DNA of 64,000 nucleotides from Chrysopilus asiliformis (lineage: Eukaryota; Arthropoda; Insecta; Diptera; Rhagionidae), in NCBI GenBank assembly GCA_964034945.1, contig OZ035963.1, positions 60,361,182 through 60,425,181 on the forward strand, written 5' to 3'. Below the pieces are notes generated by a model. The model had not been told where the DNA came from and did not search any database. It was given only the letters and a program-made list of their open reading frames with translations. Shown here piece after piece: positions 23,310-34,539 of this stretch (positions are counted from its first letter, which is position 1; each line of letters opens with the position of its first letter). The position numbers were made by a program, and so were the translations under genes.

Positions 23310-24993
23310 AATTTGAAATTTCAATTATTTCAGAATTGTCGGAATATATAGAAAAAAATCCATGCCTTTATTGTAAATCGATGTCTCTTACCAGTGTTGA
23401 AAAATTCTGCTTTTGGATAAAAATTCTCACATTTAACAAATATAGAATTTTTCTGTTCTGAAAATCTATTTTTTCTGCATTAATAAACCAGAAAATAAAT
23501 AAATGCCAACTAATTGATTCGACTTTTTATTGGATTCAAGTTTCATGCCGTAAATGTTATAAATTATATAATCCGCATGCAAAAAGGGCAATTCGATCTG
23601 ACCTAAAATTTTATAAGCCGTGTAAAAAGATATTACAATTCGCTCAATTAAAATCTATAACCCCCGGCAACAAAAAAAAAAAATGAAACATTTATTAAAT
23701 CCGCAAGTAATTTTTACGACTGTGTAATTCTTTTTATTATTATTCGGAAAATTCAATATGTCCAGAAAAACGTTTAAGAATTATTTCGATTTTTATGACT
23801 GTGTAGTGAATTCGGTTTAAATCCGTTCTGGAAAAAAAATATATTAAAATTAAAATTCTGATGATATCGAATGAAAATGTGTACAAGAATGAATCTATCT
23901 TTCGCCTTGTTTCAACAGAGGATTACTTTTTCGTTTCTGTATTTGGAATGGATAAAAGTCATTTGTAGCTATCGTATTACATCGATTTTTCTTGTGGTTA
24001 TTCGGAATTTACAATAATAATACGAAAACGAAATGTGTCCATAAAAAATGAATGATATTGATCTGATATCGATATCGGTGTCTGACATGGCTATAGGAAA
24101 TGAGCTCCGCGGCTCGGACTGCTGGATGACACGGGAAAGGAGGGTAACGGACGGGAACGGGATGGACAACCGAAAGCCATCAGACGAATCTGTATGCATG
24201 GACCGATAATCCTTAGGGATAAGTATGGCTGGTGTACATACAGATCGAATAGATCGTTTACGGACACAGAATGTGATGGTGGTGTCTGTGTCCGACCATG
24301 ACTTGGCCCTGAATCCTGTAGGATTTGCCAGCAATATAAATCTGAAATGTTTCTCGATTCGCATCTACAGAATATTTGAAATCTCTAAAAATGTGGGTCT
24401 GTCTGATATCTTCATCAAATCTTTGTAAATATCTATACTTTACATATTTTCAGTTCGGTATTTTAGATGAGTATAATATACGCTTCGGCAGGATATCTTT
24501 TTCCCTTGTCATAAAGAATCGAAAAGCATCCGCCCCGGTTATGGAAGTTCTTTTTTCCGCATGTTTGGAAAAGAAAAGAGTTTGACATTTTGATAGACAG
24601 TCACAAAGGATAAATTTTACATTGTTTGACATAATATAAACTGAAAAAAACATTATTATTTGAATATTCTGCAGCCAAATGCCATTATTCGTACATACTA
24701 TTTTATGCGATGTGCAACACATTTTCCGCAAATTTTCCGCATAAAATTGTCAACTCAGTTTGAAAATGTTTTATGTTTGAAACAAAATAAGTTTCGTTGC
24801 AGGAATAAAGACTTTGCATTTCCTGAGGGTTTTATCTTTATAAATAACAATCATCTTTATTATGTTTTTATATTGTGTTGACATTTTCTGTTGCATACAA
24901 TGGATGTTCCGAGGAATTTTTCTTTAGTAAATTTTTTTTTCTCCAAATATTGCAACTTATTGGCTGTTGACGACAATCGTCATGAAACTGTAG
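23310..24993. other. Non-coding; one GC-richer patch at about 24060-24340
   Basis: The stretch is AT-rich except for 24060-24340, where GC content rises and open frames exist on both strands (minus 23969-24364; plus 24225-24428). I recognise no domain and no convincing splice sites. Direct phrases such as GATATCGATATCGGTGTCTG occur. The patch could be a conserved regulatory block, an exon fragment or an unrecognised repeat. Confidence 0.3.
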
Positions 24994-25029
24994 GTGCGGC
25001 AGAGGGAAGAGAATCGTTTTGAAACTACA

Positions 25030-25290
25030 GTTCGGAGAAGAAGAAATTCAGGTTTTGTTAGAGATGCAAACCAAAAGTGTTGTTCAGTGTGGTTCTGTTC
25101 TGGTTTAAGGGTGAAATGGACTTTTGCCTTTTGGTTTTGGTTGCAAAAATTTCAAAAAAAATTTCTGGTTTTGGTTTTGGTCTCCAAAATTTCAAGAATG
25201 TGGTTCTGGTTCTTGTTTTGATCTCTAAAGTTTCAAGAACGTGGTTCTGGTTTTAGTTCCCCAAACTTTCAATGGTTCAGTGGCTTTTGG
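25030..25290 (+). repeat. Tandem repeat D, GGTTCTGGTTTTGGT theme
   Basis: Units of roughly 46 bp contain AAATTTCAAGAATGTGGTTC followed by TGGTTTTGGTCTCC-like sequence, repeated at least four times with drift. The reverse-strand relative lies at 27820-27955. Confidence 0.6.
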
Positions 25291-25339
25291 TTTCGGCCTA
25301 TTGGAAAGTAGCTCGAGTGGTGGGGAGAGTAAGAAGAGG

Positions 25340-25610
25340 AGGTAATGTGAATGCGAAGTATGGTTTTTCCCCTAAGTTACGCTTTCGCGGGAAAACCACC
25401 GAGCCGATTGACCTGAAATCCGGCATAGATAACCATCTGGCTCTAACATAGCCACATGGAAAATGGAAAAGTAGCCTAAAAAGTGGAGAAAGTAAGCGAA
25501 GTGGGTAAAGTGAATCCGAAGCTTAGTTTTTCCGTTATATTACCTTTGCGCGGGAAAACTACCGAACCGATTGGCCTGAAATTCGGCACTGATGTTCCTT
25601 TGTAGGAGCT
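25340..25610 (-). repeat. RTE-like 3' tail, reverse copy of the 3.4 kb repeat
   Basis: It contains CGCGGGAAAACCACCGAGCC, GATTGACCTGAAATCCGGCA and TCTAACATAGCCACATGG, then a second monomer with CGCGGGAAAACTACCGAACC and GATTGGCCTGAAATTCGGCA. These are the reverse complement of the phrases in 3500-3880. Confidence 0.6.
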
Positions 25611-25835
25611 AAAAATACCCGGTGTTTTTTTTAACATCGGGGCAACGTTTGAGTAACGATTTCTTTACTTTGCAATCAGTTTGTAACGACATTACAAAAA
25701 AACCTGGCATTTCAGGTTGCTGCAACGATTTTGCAACGTTTTTGTATCGTTTTTGTAACCTTCTTATATCGTTATTGTTTTGTTAAAAAAAATGTTGAGT
25801 TTTAACTTTACTACTTCGACAGAAATGGTTAAGGT
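25611..25835. repeat. GCAACGATTTTGCAACG iteration
   Basis: GTAACGATT, TTGTAACGAC, GCAACGATTTTGCAACG, TTTTGTATCGTTTTTGTAAC and ATATCGTTATTG follow one another in about 150 bp. A shorter reverse relative lies near 10503-10550. Function unknown. Confidence 0.4.
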
Positions 25836-25960
25836 TAAGGGGCGGCTACGCGTCACATCAATTTTTTGCTTTCAACCCCTCCCTACCCCCCTTCCATACT
25901 CGTCACGTTTTTTCACTATTTTTGTTTAAGACTACCGCAGATTTTTTGCCAAATTTTTAA
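25836..25960. mobile_element. Possible degraded MITE family M, copy 5
   Basis: GGCGGCTACGCGTCACATCA at the left and CCCCTCCCTACCCCCCTTCC then CTCGTCACGTTTTTTCACTA fit the reverse orientation of family M cores, but the terminal ATGGACAG motif is missing. Confidence 0.35.
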
Positions 25961-27404
25961 AAGATCAAATATGTTGGAAAGCGTAACTCTTCGATACGTA
26001 GAATTCCAATCCTAATCCCAATTAGAGAAAATACTTAAGAATCCTAGCTGCATTTAAAAATCGGTTTTCGTGTTTCTAAATATTTAATCCCTTTATTTCT
26101 CTTGACCTCTAAAGTTTGCTCTTCTGAAGGAAATTTAAATATAAAACAGAATTTTTAATATGGAAAACAACGTTTTTTTTGGTTATCGTACATAATACGC
26201 CCCAATATTGCCTCAACAAACAATTCAAATGTTTCAAAATGACTCTTTAATAGTTTGATATTATTTGTCTATTGATCCGATTCAAAATTGTTGAACAAAA
26301 TTGCCTCCGTGTTGATTTTTCTGAATATTAAGTAAACCTATATGTGGCCTTAGCACCTTAAAACTGTTTTTTTTTTTCTGTATATCCTGGATATACTCGT
26401 ACATATTTTCCATTTGTTTGCTGTGTCATTGTGCTGGCGCGCACGAGACTAAAGTATAGTAAAGGAAATTTTTGTTTGCCCTGTCATTAAAAGAAATTAA
26501 AATCCTTTGAGGCAATTTTGTGGGTTTTGGCTTAGTAATGATGATTTTCGTTTGATGCTTCCTAAAACCCTAATCGAAATTGGGAAATAATTACAGGGAT
26601 TTAGGTTTTCCCCCGATCGTTGTTGTTCAGATGTTTAAAATCGTGAGCAAACATGGTAATTTTGTTATCCTATAACAAGGTAAATATCGTTAAATGTCTT
26701 TCATCCCACGAGGATTTACTTTAACCCGCTGAGCGAGTAATTTTCCCAGGAAAAGTGAAAATACACCGAATTGCGTGAAAGCCAAAATGAATGAAAATTT
26801 GTGTATGTGCGGTGTGGGTGAGATTGAGAGCTAATTTAGACATTCGAAGGCGTATTGGTTAATTAGTGCAACTGTTAGATAACATTGAATTACAGTGATT
26901 TTCAAAAATTATTGTCGTAAATTGATATCAAATTGTCTAATGAGAATGTGGAAAATTCCAAGGTTATTTGGATGAAAAGACTTTTTGATGATGGTTTAAT
27001 TGCTCTTATTTTCTATGTGCGTATATTTAATTGAAATAATTACACATTAAAAGAGTTAAAATTGCCAAAAACGCAAATGGGAAATATTTATATATGACAT
27101 AATTCATAAATATTACCAAAGATATAAAAAAAAATCTAAACTTCAGATTTTTGGGATTTCCTTGAAAACGGTGTGTTTTTTAATTTCCCTCTCCCCTTAC
27201 CCCTTGAGAAGACCGCGCGCACCCAGGCGTGAGCACAGCGCTACACTCGGAGGCCTACAGGCCCATTGTGATGTACCCTTAGTCCGGAATTTTTTGAAAT
27301 GCTGAATTGATTTTGATCCGATTTTCCTCTTACGTGCCTGGTTAACTTTTTCCTTTCACTTCATCCCCCGGTTTCTGCCTTCTCTGGATCCGAGAGAAAG
27401 TGAG
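25961..27404. other. AT-rich non-coding stretch
   Basis: Nothing recognised. A short GC-rich patch at 27205-27275 (GACCGCGCGCACCCAGGCGT) is part of no repeat that I can identify in the window. Confidence 0.5.
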
Positions 27405-27577
27405 AGAGGGGGCCATTATTGGAATGGACTATAGCTAATTTGAGTGACCAAAAATTTCCTCATAAGACAGCTTTTATAATAGTGAAAACCAGATCAAAAT
27501 TCCTTCAGCGGTTCAGAAAATAGCAAAAGAGGGGATAAAAAGGATGAAAATTTCTCCTGTTATTCAAAAACGCTTAT
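27405..27577 (+). repeat. RTE-like 3' tail fragment, host of M copy 6
   Basis: AGTGAAAACCAGATCAAAAT, CCTTCAGCGGTTCAGAAAAT, AGAGGGGATAAAAAGGATGA and ATTTCTCCTGTTATTCAAAA form the tail theme. The same series, with the same family M insertion, occurs at 31010-31240. Confidence 0.6.
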
Positions 27578-27726
27578 GGACTGTCCATAAAATACGTCAC
27601 ACATTTAGAAGGGGGGTGGTGGTTTTAGGAAGTTAAGGCGGCGGATTAACCTCCATACAAAATTTCGCAAAAAAGAAGCATTTGGGGTGGGGGGACAGGT
27701 GAAAATAGCTTGACGTATTTTACGGA
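27578..27726. mobile_element. MITE family M, copy 6
   Basis: The left end is GGACTGTCCATAAAATACGT, the core GGAAGTTAAGGCGGCGGATT and CATTTGGGGTGGGGGGACAG, and the right TTGACGTATTTTACGGAACG. It aligns along its length with 31102-31240. Confidence 0.75.
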
Positions 27727-27819
27727 ACGAAATTTTTTCGGACCGACTTTCACTATCTTGTAAAGCCAAAATTTTGTTACAATCCTTTGAGTAGTGCAAA
27801 TATATTAACAGATAAAAAT

Positions 27820-27955
27820 AGTTTTTGAGTAGTGCAAACAGATAAAAATAGTCCGGAACTGAAATACAAACCGGTTTTTTGAACCGAACCAAAAACCACT
27901 GAACCACTGAAATTTTAAAGACCTAAAACCAGAACCAAATTTTTAACCTTTTTGA
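27820..27955 (-). repeat. Tandem repeat D, reverse copy
   Basis: ACCGGTTTTTTGAACCGAAC, CAAAAACCACTGAACCACTG and AAAACCAGAACCAAATTTTT are the reverse complement of the 25.2 kb repeat theme. Confidence 0.5.
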
Positions 27956-29054
27956 AGAAATTTTCTGTAGCGAAAAATTGTACTTACGTTAGAAAAGGAT
28001 TTTTTTTCGAAACGTTTGAATTTAAAAATTAAAAAAAAAATATTCTTGTATCTTTGTGTATAAAATAACCACAAAAAACCCATGAAGTAAATTCCCCCAA
28101 CACAGAATTGTGAATTAATTAACAATCGATGATTTTCTTTATAGTAAATATCATATTAATAAAAATTCTGCCGAAAATAAATAAAAATGTTTGTAGGAAA
28201 AATTGAAATCTCCATCAAACTCGTCGTCAGTTATCAACATAACTTTTAACAAAAATGCATTCCAAAAATGCTGGAAAATACCTCGGGAAATTGAAACTCA
28301 AATATTGAAATAACCGATTGTAAGCCCTCTGATTAATTTTTCATCGACTTTATTTATTTATTTAAATAAATTAACTTTGAATTTCCATTCGGAATATTAA
28401 AAACCAATACTCAATGGTGCTCAACACATTTTTGTTTTTGCTTTTATCAGAGGTCCTTTTGTGATAAGGTTTTATTTTTTCGGGTGTGGTTGTATGAATA
28501 AAAACTATTTTCATTAATATTCACGTACTTTCTATACACAATCCTGTCTGTATCTTCAATCTTTTTAATTCGGAAACGAAATGAACAAAGTCGGGGGTAT
28601 TTTTCCTTTCTTGCGTTTCGTAAAGAAAAACTTTTTCCTTTTCGTGCTTTATGTCTGCCCATTGGAGCATTTATTTCTTTTCAATTTATATAGAACTTTT
28701 CGAGTTTGGTTGAATGAAAATGGGATGGAAAAAAAACTCACGTCTGTGGAAATATTTAATTTTCTTTAAGATGTTCATGTATTGATAAAAAAAAATTTGG
28801 CAAGCCTCTACTGTTTGGAGAGAAAAGCCGAGTTTTTCAATAAGTTTAAAGTGCATTGAATTCTTTTTTCTTTTCTGATGGTTTTGTGGGATTAACTTAA
28901 AAATCTTTCTGTTGAGTAAAACTTACTAAATGTTCAGCAATGGATTAACATTTTTTTGTGTCAGAAAAACGTAGGTCGCTTTTTTTGATAAAGATTAAAC
29001 CACACTGAGGTTAGAGAATTTCCGTAAAATATGATTTTATAAAAAAAAAACCAA
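27956..29054. other. AT-rich non-coding stretch
   Basis: No gene or bounded repeat recognised. The overlapping short frames near 28447-28769 on both strands have no recognisable motif. Confidence 0.5.
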
Positions 29055-29325
29055 AAAGGCTCAGTCGGTAAGTCCTTGAAAGTTGTGAGTTAAATTCCAA
29101 TTGGTAAAAAAGCTTGCTTTTCAGAAATGAGTTTTAATCAAGCAGTGTACGACCGATACCATTACGGTTTTTGTTGCCGTTGATGGGTTAAAATACCCTA
29201 CAAATGTTGCTGAATCGCCCAGAACTGTAGATTTCCGAAAGAAAATCATTTTCGAAACCTAAATTTAAGAGGTCAAAGAACCATTTTTGATCATTTGTTG
29301 TTATCGGACCTTAAAAATGTCATGA
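29055..29325 (+). repeat. Possible tRNA-derived SINE, family C copy 1
   Basis: GGCTCAGTCGGTAAGTCC resembles an RNA polymerase III A box and GAGTTAAATTCC, about 30 bp on, a degraded B box. The body ACGGTTTTTGTTGCCGTTGA, TGGGTTAAAATACCCTACAA and ATGTTGCTGAATCG is shared with 29540-29600, 40490-40545 and 40770-40800. The tRNA resemblance is only to the boxes, and no cloverleaf is intact. Confidence 0.35.
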
Positions 29326-29455
29326 GATCCATAAAATACGTCACAATTTTTAGAGATTTTCGTCCTATCACCCCACCTCTATGTCGCTAATTTCGCTTTT
29401 TGATGTCAAAGTCATACTACATCAAAACCGTCCCTCCCTCTAAAAGTTTGAGGTG
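29326..29455. mobile_element. Degraded MITE family M, copy 7
   Basis: GAGATCCATAAAATACGTCA marks the left end. The right end is eroded (AACCGTCCCTCCCTCTAAAA), resembling a reversed family M core. Confidence 0.45.
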
Positions 29456-30255
29456 TTTTAATGAGCAGGCCCTGATCTCACCCAAACTGAAGTGTGGCAC
29501 TAGAGCAATAGTTATAACGAAATCTCATGATTTGGATTGTCGCTCGATTTTTTGTGTTACGGCTTTTGCTGTTGGTGGGTTTTAATACCTTACAAATATC
29601 CAAGTTACAGGGGAACATTCTTCTTTGACAGCTACAGCTCTTCTTTTTTGGTATATCGTGTAAAAAAATATATAAATTGTAATAAATAGAAAAATCGTCG
29701 GGGCAACATGTCGAGATTCAGGGGCTATAGCTCTAGCTCTACATGTTTTTGTTCTTTTTAACTAAATTGTACACTCAACTTGTTTGTTGCAACAAGTTAG
29801 TGTTTTTTTTCATAAAAATTGAAATTATTTTACTTTGTTTTCGTTCCGCAAAACATAAAAATAATTCGAGAAACAAGTGATGAAAATACCAAAAATCTTG
29901 CAAAAAATACACACAAAACGTAATTACACTTCAAACGAACAAAAGCGTTCAACTGTGAATTGTTTTGAGGTTTTGTAACAGCCCACTAGGTTTCCCACTA
30001 TGTCCGTTCATGTTTCAAATATAGTTGAATATTTGATGTTAGGTTTTCCACACCGAATCATTCTAACACGATGTTTGGCTTTGACAAACGATGTTTAAAT
30101 AATATCCTTTGCTACTTAACTTAAAACCATAGACGCCCCCTCCCGCTCTGGAATACATCAATCAAACTATAATATTTATTTATAGACCTCATACATGATT
30201 CAATATAGTTGGGAAAGAAAAAATAAGGACTTAATGAGTAGGCGGAGATTTATAT
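29456..30255. other. Non-coding; family C fragment at 29540-29620
   Basis: TTACGGCTTTTGCTGTTGGT then GGGTTTTAATACCTTACAAA is a second copy of the family C body. The remainder is AT-rich without recognisable content. Confidence 0.45.
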
Positions 30256-30973
30256 TAGGGGTATTCACAGAAGCTATTAAAGTAGCTTTTATCGTGGTAA
30301 AATAATATTAATCGTTAACACGTTGACTGCCAGACCAATTTTGCAAAAATGTAAAGGGAGATGCCAATACTTGTAGACGTATGTAGAATGTATGTATGTA
30401 TGAATGTATGTATGTATGCATGTAGATTGTAGACCCAGCTATGGAAAATGATAGCCTTGGCCGCTCATGAATCATAGTGCCAATTTTCACTGGCTATCAA
30501 AAATGATAGCCATGGCAGTCAATGTGTTAAAGTTTAGTAAACAATGCACGGCAACATTTTTTGCAACTTCAACACATTTTTTTTATGTATTAACCGCTTG
30601 GTGTGAAACATTAAATTTAGGTAAATATTTAAAATATGCAAAAATATACCTAGTGAGCTGAGCAATTCGCTCATATTTGACAGTTGTAATTAATTGTTTA
30701 ATAACACAAAAAATATTGAAAAATGGTCTTCAAGTGATTAGAATATGTAGTGCTTAGTGTTTTAAGTAATTTGGCGACTAATGAAAATAATTAGAGTGGT
30801 TTCCGAAAAGCAAAAACGAATTAAGTGAAAAAATGTGAATGAAAATATGAGTATCTTTTCGATTTTACAACATCCGCGAAAAAATACGTTCACGGTGTGG
30901 AGCGAAACTTTAACAAAATAGTACTATTTTACGACGATAGCAGCTATTTTAATAGCAAATGTGAATACCCTTA
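30256..30973. mobile_element. Inverted-repeat MITE with GGGGTATTCACA ends, nested
   Basis: The left end GGGGTATTCACAGAAGCTAT and the reverse complement of the right end (AGGGTATTCACATTTGCTAT) continue as TAAAGTAGC/TAAAATAGC, ATCGTGGTAAAATA/ATCGTCGTAAAATA, an imperfect inverted repeat of about 50 bp. TA lies at each outer edge. The TTAA-flanked element at 30315-30530 is inserted just inside the left arm. Confidence 0.75.
30315..30530. mobile_element. piggyBac-like MITE (TTAA), copy P1
   Basis: TTAA at 30315-30318 and 30527-30530 flank ends CACGTTGACTGCCA and TGGCAGTCAATGTG, an inverted pair. GATAGCC motifs occur sub-terminally on the right (CTATCAAAAATGATAGCC) and at the centre. An (ATGT)n microsatellite lies at 30380-30421. 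The TTAA duplication is the piggyBac signature. No transposase frame. Confidence 0.75.
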
Positions 30974-31004
30974 TAGTTTGCACAGGATTTGTTAACTGAT
31001 CAAT

Positions 31005-31101
31005 AACTGTGAAATGGGAAAAACAAAATTAAAACTTTTGAAAAATAGCAGAAGAGGGAATAAAAAAGATGAACATTTCTCCTGGTATTCAAAAGTCTTT
31101 A
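31005..31101 (+). repeat. RTE-like tail fragment, host of M copy 8
   Basis: AAAATAGCAGAAGAGGGAAT, AAAAAAGATGAACATTTCTC and CTGGTATTCAAAAGTCTTTA align with 27515-27575, just 5' of the same MITE insertion point. Confidence 0.6.
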
Positions 31102-31240
31102 GGGACTGTCCATAAAATATGTCACTTATTTAGGAGGGGGTGGTGGTTTTAGGAAGTTGAGGCGTCGGATTAACCTTCATACAAAATCTCACAAAAAAGC
31201 ATTTGGGTGGGGGAAGAGGTTTCGGACCGGCGAAAATGAG
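31102..31240. mobile_element. MITE family M, copy 8
   Basis: GGGACTGTCCATAAAATATG, GGAAGTTGAGGCGTCGGATT and GCATTTGGGTGGGGGAAGAG align with copy 6. The right terminus is altered (GAGCTTGAAACCCC). Confidence 0.7.
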
Positions 31241-31444
31241 CTTGAAACCCCAACTAAAAAAAACCCTCTAAAAAATATTGAAAAACCCCGAAATAAAAAA
31301 AATCCTTTAAAAATGGTAAAATAATATAATCATTGGAGAAAATTGAAAATTGGTGGGCGTTGGGAAAACAACCCTATTTGTCGTTGGATTTGTGCAGCAA
31401 AGCCATCCTGACGCACACCAATTTTATATTTACTCCAATTATTT

Positions 31445-32122
31445 CTGTGGTCACAAGTAATAAGGGCTTATGTCGAATTTCTTCATTTTTCAGGAGAAGC
31501 ATTTTAATATTTATGAAATTTTAACTGTTGGTGGCAAAGGGGTATCAAACCGAATTCAAAAACCTATAACTACAAAACGTTATGAAAAATAAGCTTTTTA
31601 CGATTGGTTTAATCTGGTTTATTCAAACTTAATATTTTCAGAGAAATTAAGGATTATTTTACTTTAGCCACTCTTTCAAAACTTTTTTATGTCTTAGAAA
31701 TGGCTACAATCAATGGCTAAAGTCAAGTTAAGCCCCTAAAAACCTACACCCCGATTTGAAAAAGAGGCTAAAACAGACTTTAGCCTGCTCGTTTCGGAAA
31801 AATTAAAACCGAAGAATGAACTAATTCGACTTAAGCCACTATTCCACGTGCAAAAACGATCAAATCAATGCAGCTTCGCGCCCATAAGAGTGGATTAAGT
31901 CTATACAAAAATATATGGGATCTGACTTTAGCCGTTCTTCCAAATGCAACTTGGAAATTTTTTGACTTTAGCCATTTGATGTAGTAGCCTGTAACGGTCA
32001 AAAATGGTCGTAGAACCTAACGGGTTAGTGGAATTAAGAGCATTTTGGAAGGAGAACACGATTCTGTAAAAACATTGAAAACGGCTAAAGTCGAGTTAGG
32101 CCCTTACAACTTGTGACCACAG
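31445..32122. mobile_element. Inverted-repeat element with CTGTGGTCACAAGT ends
   Basis: The left end CTGTGGTCACAAGTAATAAG and reverse complement of the right (CTGTGGTCACAAGTTGTAAG) match, continuing as GGGC(T/C)TA. The interior repeatedly carries GACTTTAGCC or TAAAGTC in both orientations. A 132 bp relative with CTGTGGCAACAAGTCATAAG ends lies at 50879-51010. Non-coding. Confidence 0.7.
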
Positions 32123-32219
32123 ATTTTATTCTTTTTAAATGATATGTTTTTACTTCGGGGTTTTTGACATTTTTTTAACGATTTTTTTTAAGTTGGGTTT
32201 TTAAAATTTTTATTTTTTC

Positions 32220-32640
32220 CAAGATTGCGAAAATGAGATTTAAATCGGTTCAATTAAAAGATATAAGGATAGCGGGTTTAAAGTGGCAGTGAGCGAGGTT
32301 TTATGCAAAGATTCCTTTTACTATTTCCAGAACGGCAAAAGCACGATAAAAATCGGTTAAGTGGTTTAAAATTTACAAGCGGAGGGGGTTTAAAGTGAAT
32401 TTTTGTACACTGAAACATTGCTTTTTAGTTTCAATCAAATGACGTAAACGGAATCCAAATCGGTTCAGTGGATCAAAAGATACAAGGAGAGAGGGTTTAA
32501 AGTTAAGGGGAAGCGGCAATTTTTTCGCACCAAAACTTTTCTGTCGTAATATCCGGCCGAATACCAAAAACAGGACCGAAATCGGTTGAGTGGATCAAAG
32601 ATGAGGGAAGGACAAACAAACACACAAAATCTCACCCCAA
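32220..32640 (+). repeat. RTE-like 3' tail, three monomers
   Basis: AAATCGGTTCAATTAAAAGA, AAATCGGTTAAGTGGTTTAA, AAATCGGTTCAGTGGATCAA and AAATCGGTTGAGTGGATCAA repeat at about 110-125 bp intervals, each followed by GGGTTTAAAGT-like sequence. It ends with GGACAAACAAACACACAAAA. The minus frame here is incidental. Confidence 0.65.
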
Positions 32641-32650
32641 ACGCATAGAG

Positions 32651-32943
32651 CAGTGGTTCTTAATCTGGGTTCGATCGAACCCCAGGGGTTCGGTGAGTCA
32701 GTCTCCGGGGTTCAGCGGAGATCAAAACACACACTTTTTGTTTTTATATGAAAATCATGTTATTTGTTCTTTAATGGTTTTGTTCATTTTGTGCACCTAT
32801 GTATAAATATATACCTATGTTTTGAATTTGAAAAAATCATATTTTATAAATCATATTTTATAAATCATATTTTATTAGGGTTCGGTGAACGCACATATGA
32901 AACTGGTGGGGGTCAGTACCTCCAACAAGGTTAAGAACCACTG
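32651..32943. mobile_element. hAT-type MITE, CAGTGGTTCTTAA ends
   Basis: The left end CAGTGGTTCTTAATCTGGGT and the reverse complement of the right (CAGTGGTTCTTAACCTTGTT) form a hAT-like terminal repeat. The flanks GCATAGAG (32643-32650) and GCATAGGG (32944-32951) are an 8 bp duplication with one mismatch. The centre has an AATCATATTTTATA 14 bp iteration. 293 bp, non-autonomous. Confidence 0.85.
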
Positions 32944-32951
32944 GCATAGGG

Positions 32952-34153
32952 TATATGCCGTTTCGTCTGGGGTAATAAAATCACCTTAATTAATTACAAA
33001 TGCATAAAAAGAATTTGACGAAATATCTTGAATATTGGTGTTAAGTGAAATTACATTTAAATACAAAAATATTTTTTAAACACATTTCAATTATCTGAAC
33101 ATTAAATGACTTCAAACAAAACTGTCATCATTAAATCAAATTTAAATAGATTAATTTTCATTTAAATTGATATCTTATTGTGCTATAAGAAAACTTTGCT
33201 TTTTGCCTCCTTAAGTTATAAAGCTTCCATGGAAGTGGTTATAAAATGAATAACCGGCATTGTTTGTACTTGAAATTAAGACACTTTTTGCGCTTAGAGA
33301 GATTTTTTTTTTTTAAACCAACAATGGCTAAACTTTATAACAATACCGTAGTTAATAAATGATAAGAGTGTTATATTTATTTGATAATAAACTCGACGCT
33401 AAAGGAATATAATAATCTGAACAAAAGACGGAAGGAAGTTTTGTAATGTGAAATAAAAATGAGGAAATAAAAAATAGTATTATGGCAGATAAAATTTTCC
33501 ATTCAACTAGGTCAGATTTAAGACAACAAAAAAAAAAGCTTTTATCAGCTGAATAACAATTATATACGACGACTATACATACAAAGCCCTATAGTGTCTT
33601 AAAAAGGATGGATAGAAGATGAATTAGTGAATATAGGGTGTGCTGACATAGATATCCTTCTTGTTAGGTACACTTGAATAACTATTTTTGTATGGTACCA
33701 TGTCGGTGTTACACATATATATCTACTACAAGTGCTTTGCAAATATATGAAGTTTTATTCTCATCTTTTATGCGGCATTTGATGTCACAGATTATTCTGA
33801 AGGCTTTGGAATGGTTTGTTCTCGAGCTGTTTGACTACAATCCTTAAACAAATAACGAAAAAAAAATGTCTTCTGTCCTATCTCTTGGAGTCAAACAAAA
33901 AGCCCTGGTAATATGTCATTTGAGACTCTATGCTGAATATAGTCCTGCAGTGTACGCGATGTGGCAGCAAAACGGAAACCAAGAACGGATGATGAGGTTT
34001 AGAATGCTGAAAACACTGGGCAGGTAATTAATCGAGTGCAAGTGGGTTTGTTGTAGGGAATCCGGGTATTGAATTAGATGGAATTTATACAAAGGAAATG
34101 GCAATTACGGTCTTGTGAATAGTACTACGGTGGTGTACAACTATTATCTAACA
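32952..34153. other. AT-rich non-coding stretch
   Basis: No gene or bounded repeat recognised. Confidence 0.5.
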
Positions 34154-34335
34154 CAGTGTTTCTCAAACGTTGAGTCGGTAAACATTTTTATGTGGGGTTG
34201 CGATGTTCGCTATGGAAAAATAACAATATAACATCAATCTTTTATGAAAATAGAAAGGTGACGGATCTGCAACTGGTTTTTAAGGGGAAAAGACCTCAAT
34301 TAAATTTTTATTTCGCTTTGAACGATGAAAATTTT

Positions 34336-34520
34336 CTCCTGCGGCACATTTTTACACTCTATATGATCTATAGAAGTATATTAGATTTAGTGTACAGTTT
34401 GTAACGCATCAAACCAATCATCGGACACTAAGATAAACAACACAGGGGTTTTAGGTATGACAAAAGATTTTGATTTTCGCATGTCCGTCCGTCTATTTGT
34501 CTGTCTTTCTGTCCGCTTAT
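34336..34520 (-). repeat. Family A 3' end, reverse copy A5
   Basis: TTTTTACACTCTATATGATC, TTTAGTGTACAGTTTGTAAC, GCATCAAACCAATCATCGGA and ATGACAAAAGATTTTGATTT are the reverse complement of the 3' portions of A1-A4, followed by CCGTCCGTCTATTTGTCTGT (the GACA run). Confidence 0.7.
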
Positions 34521-34539
34521 ACAGTAGAATTCTTTTATA

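Noticed and set aside
23969..24364. 131-residue minus-strand frame
   Set aside because: No recognisable domain, no splice context; kept only as a compositional anomaly.
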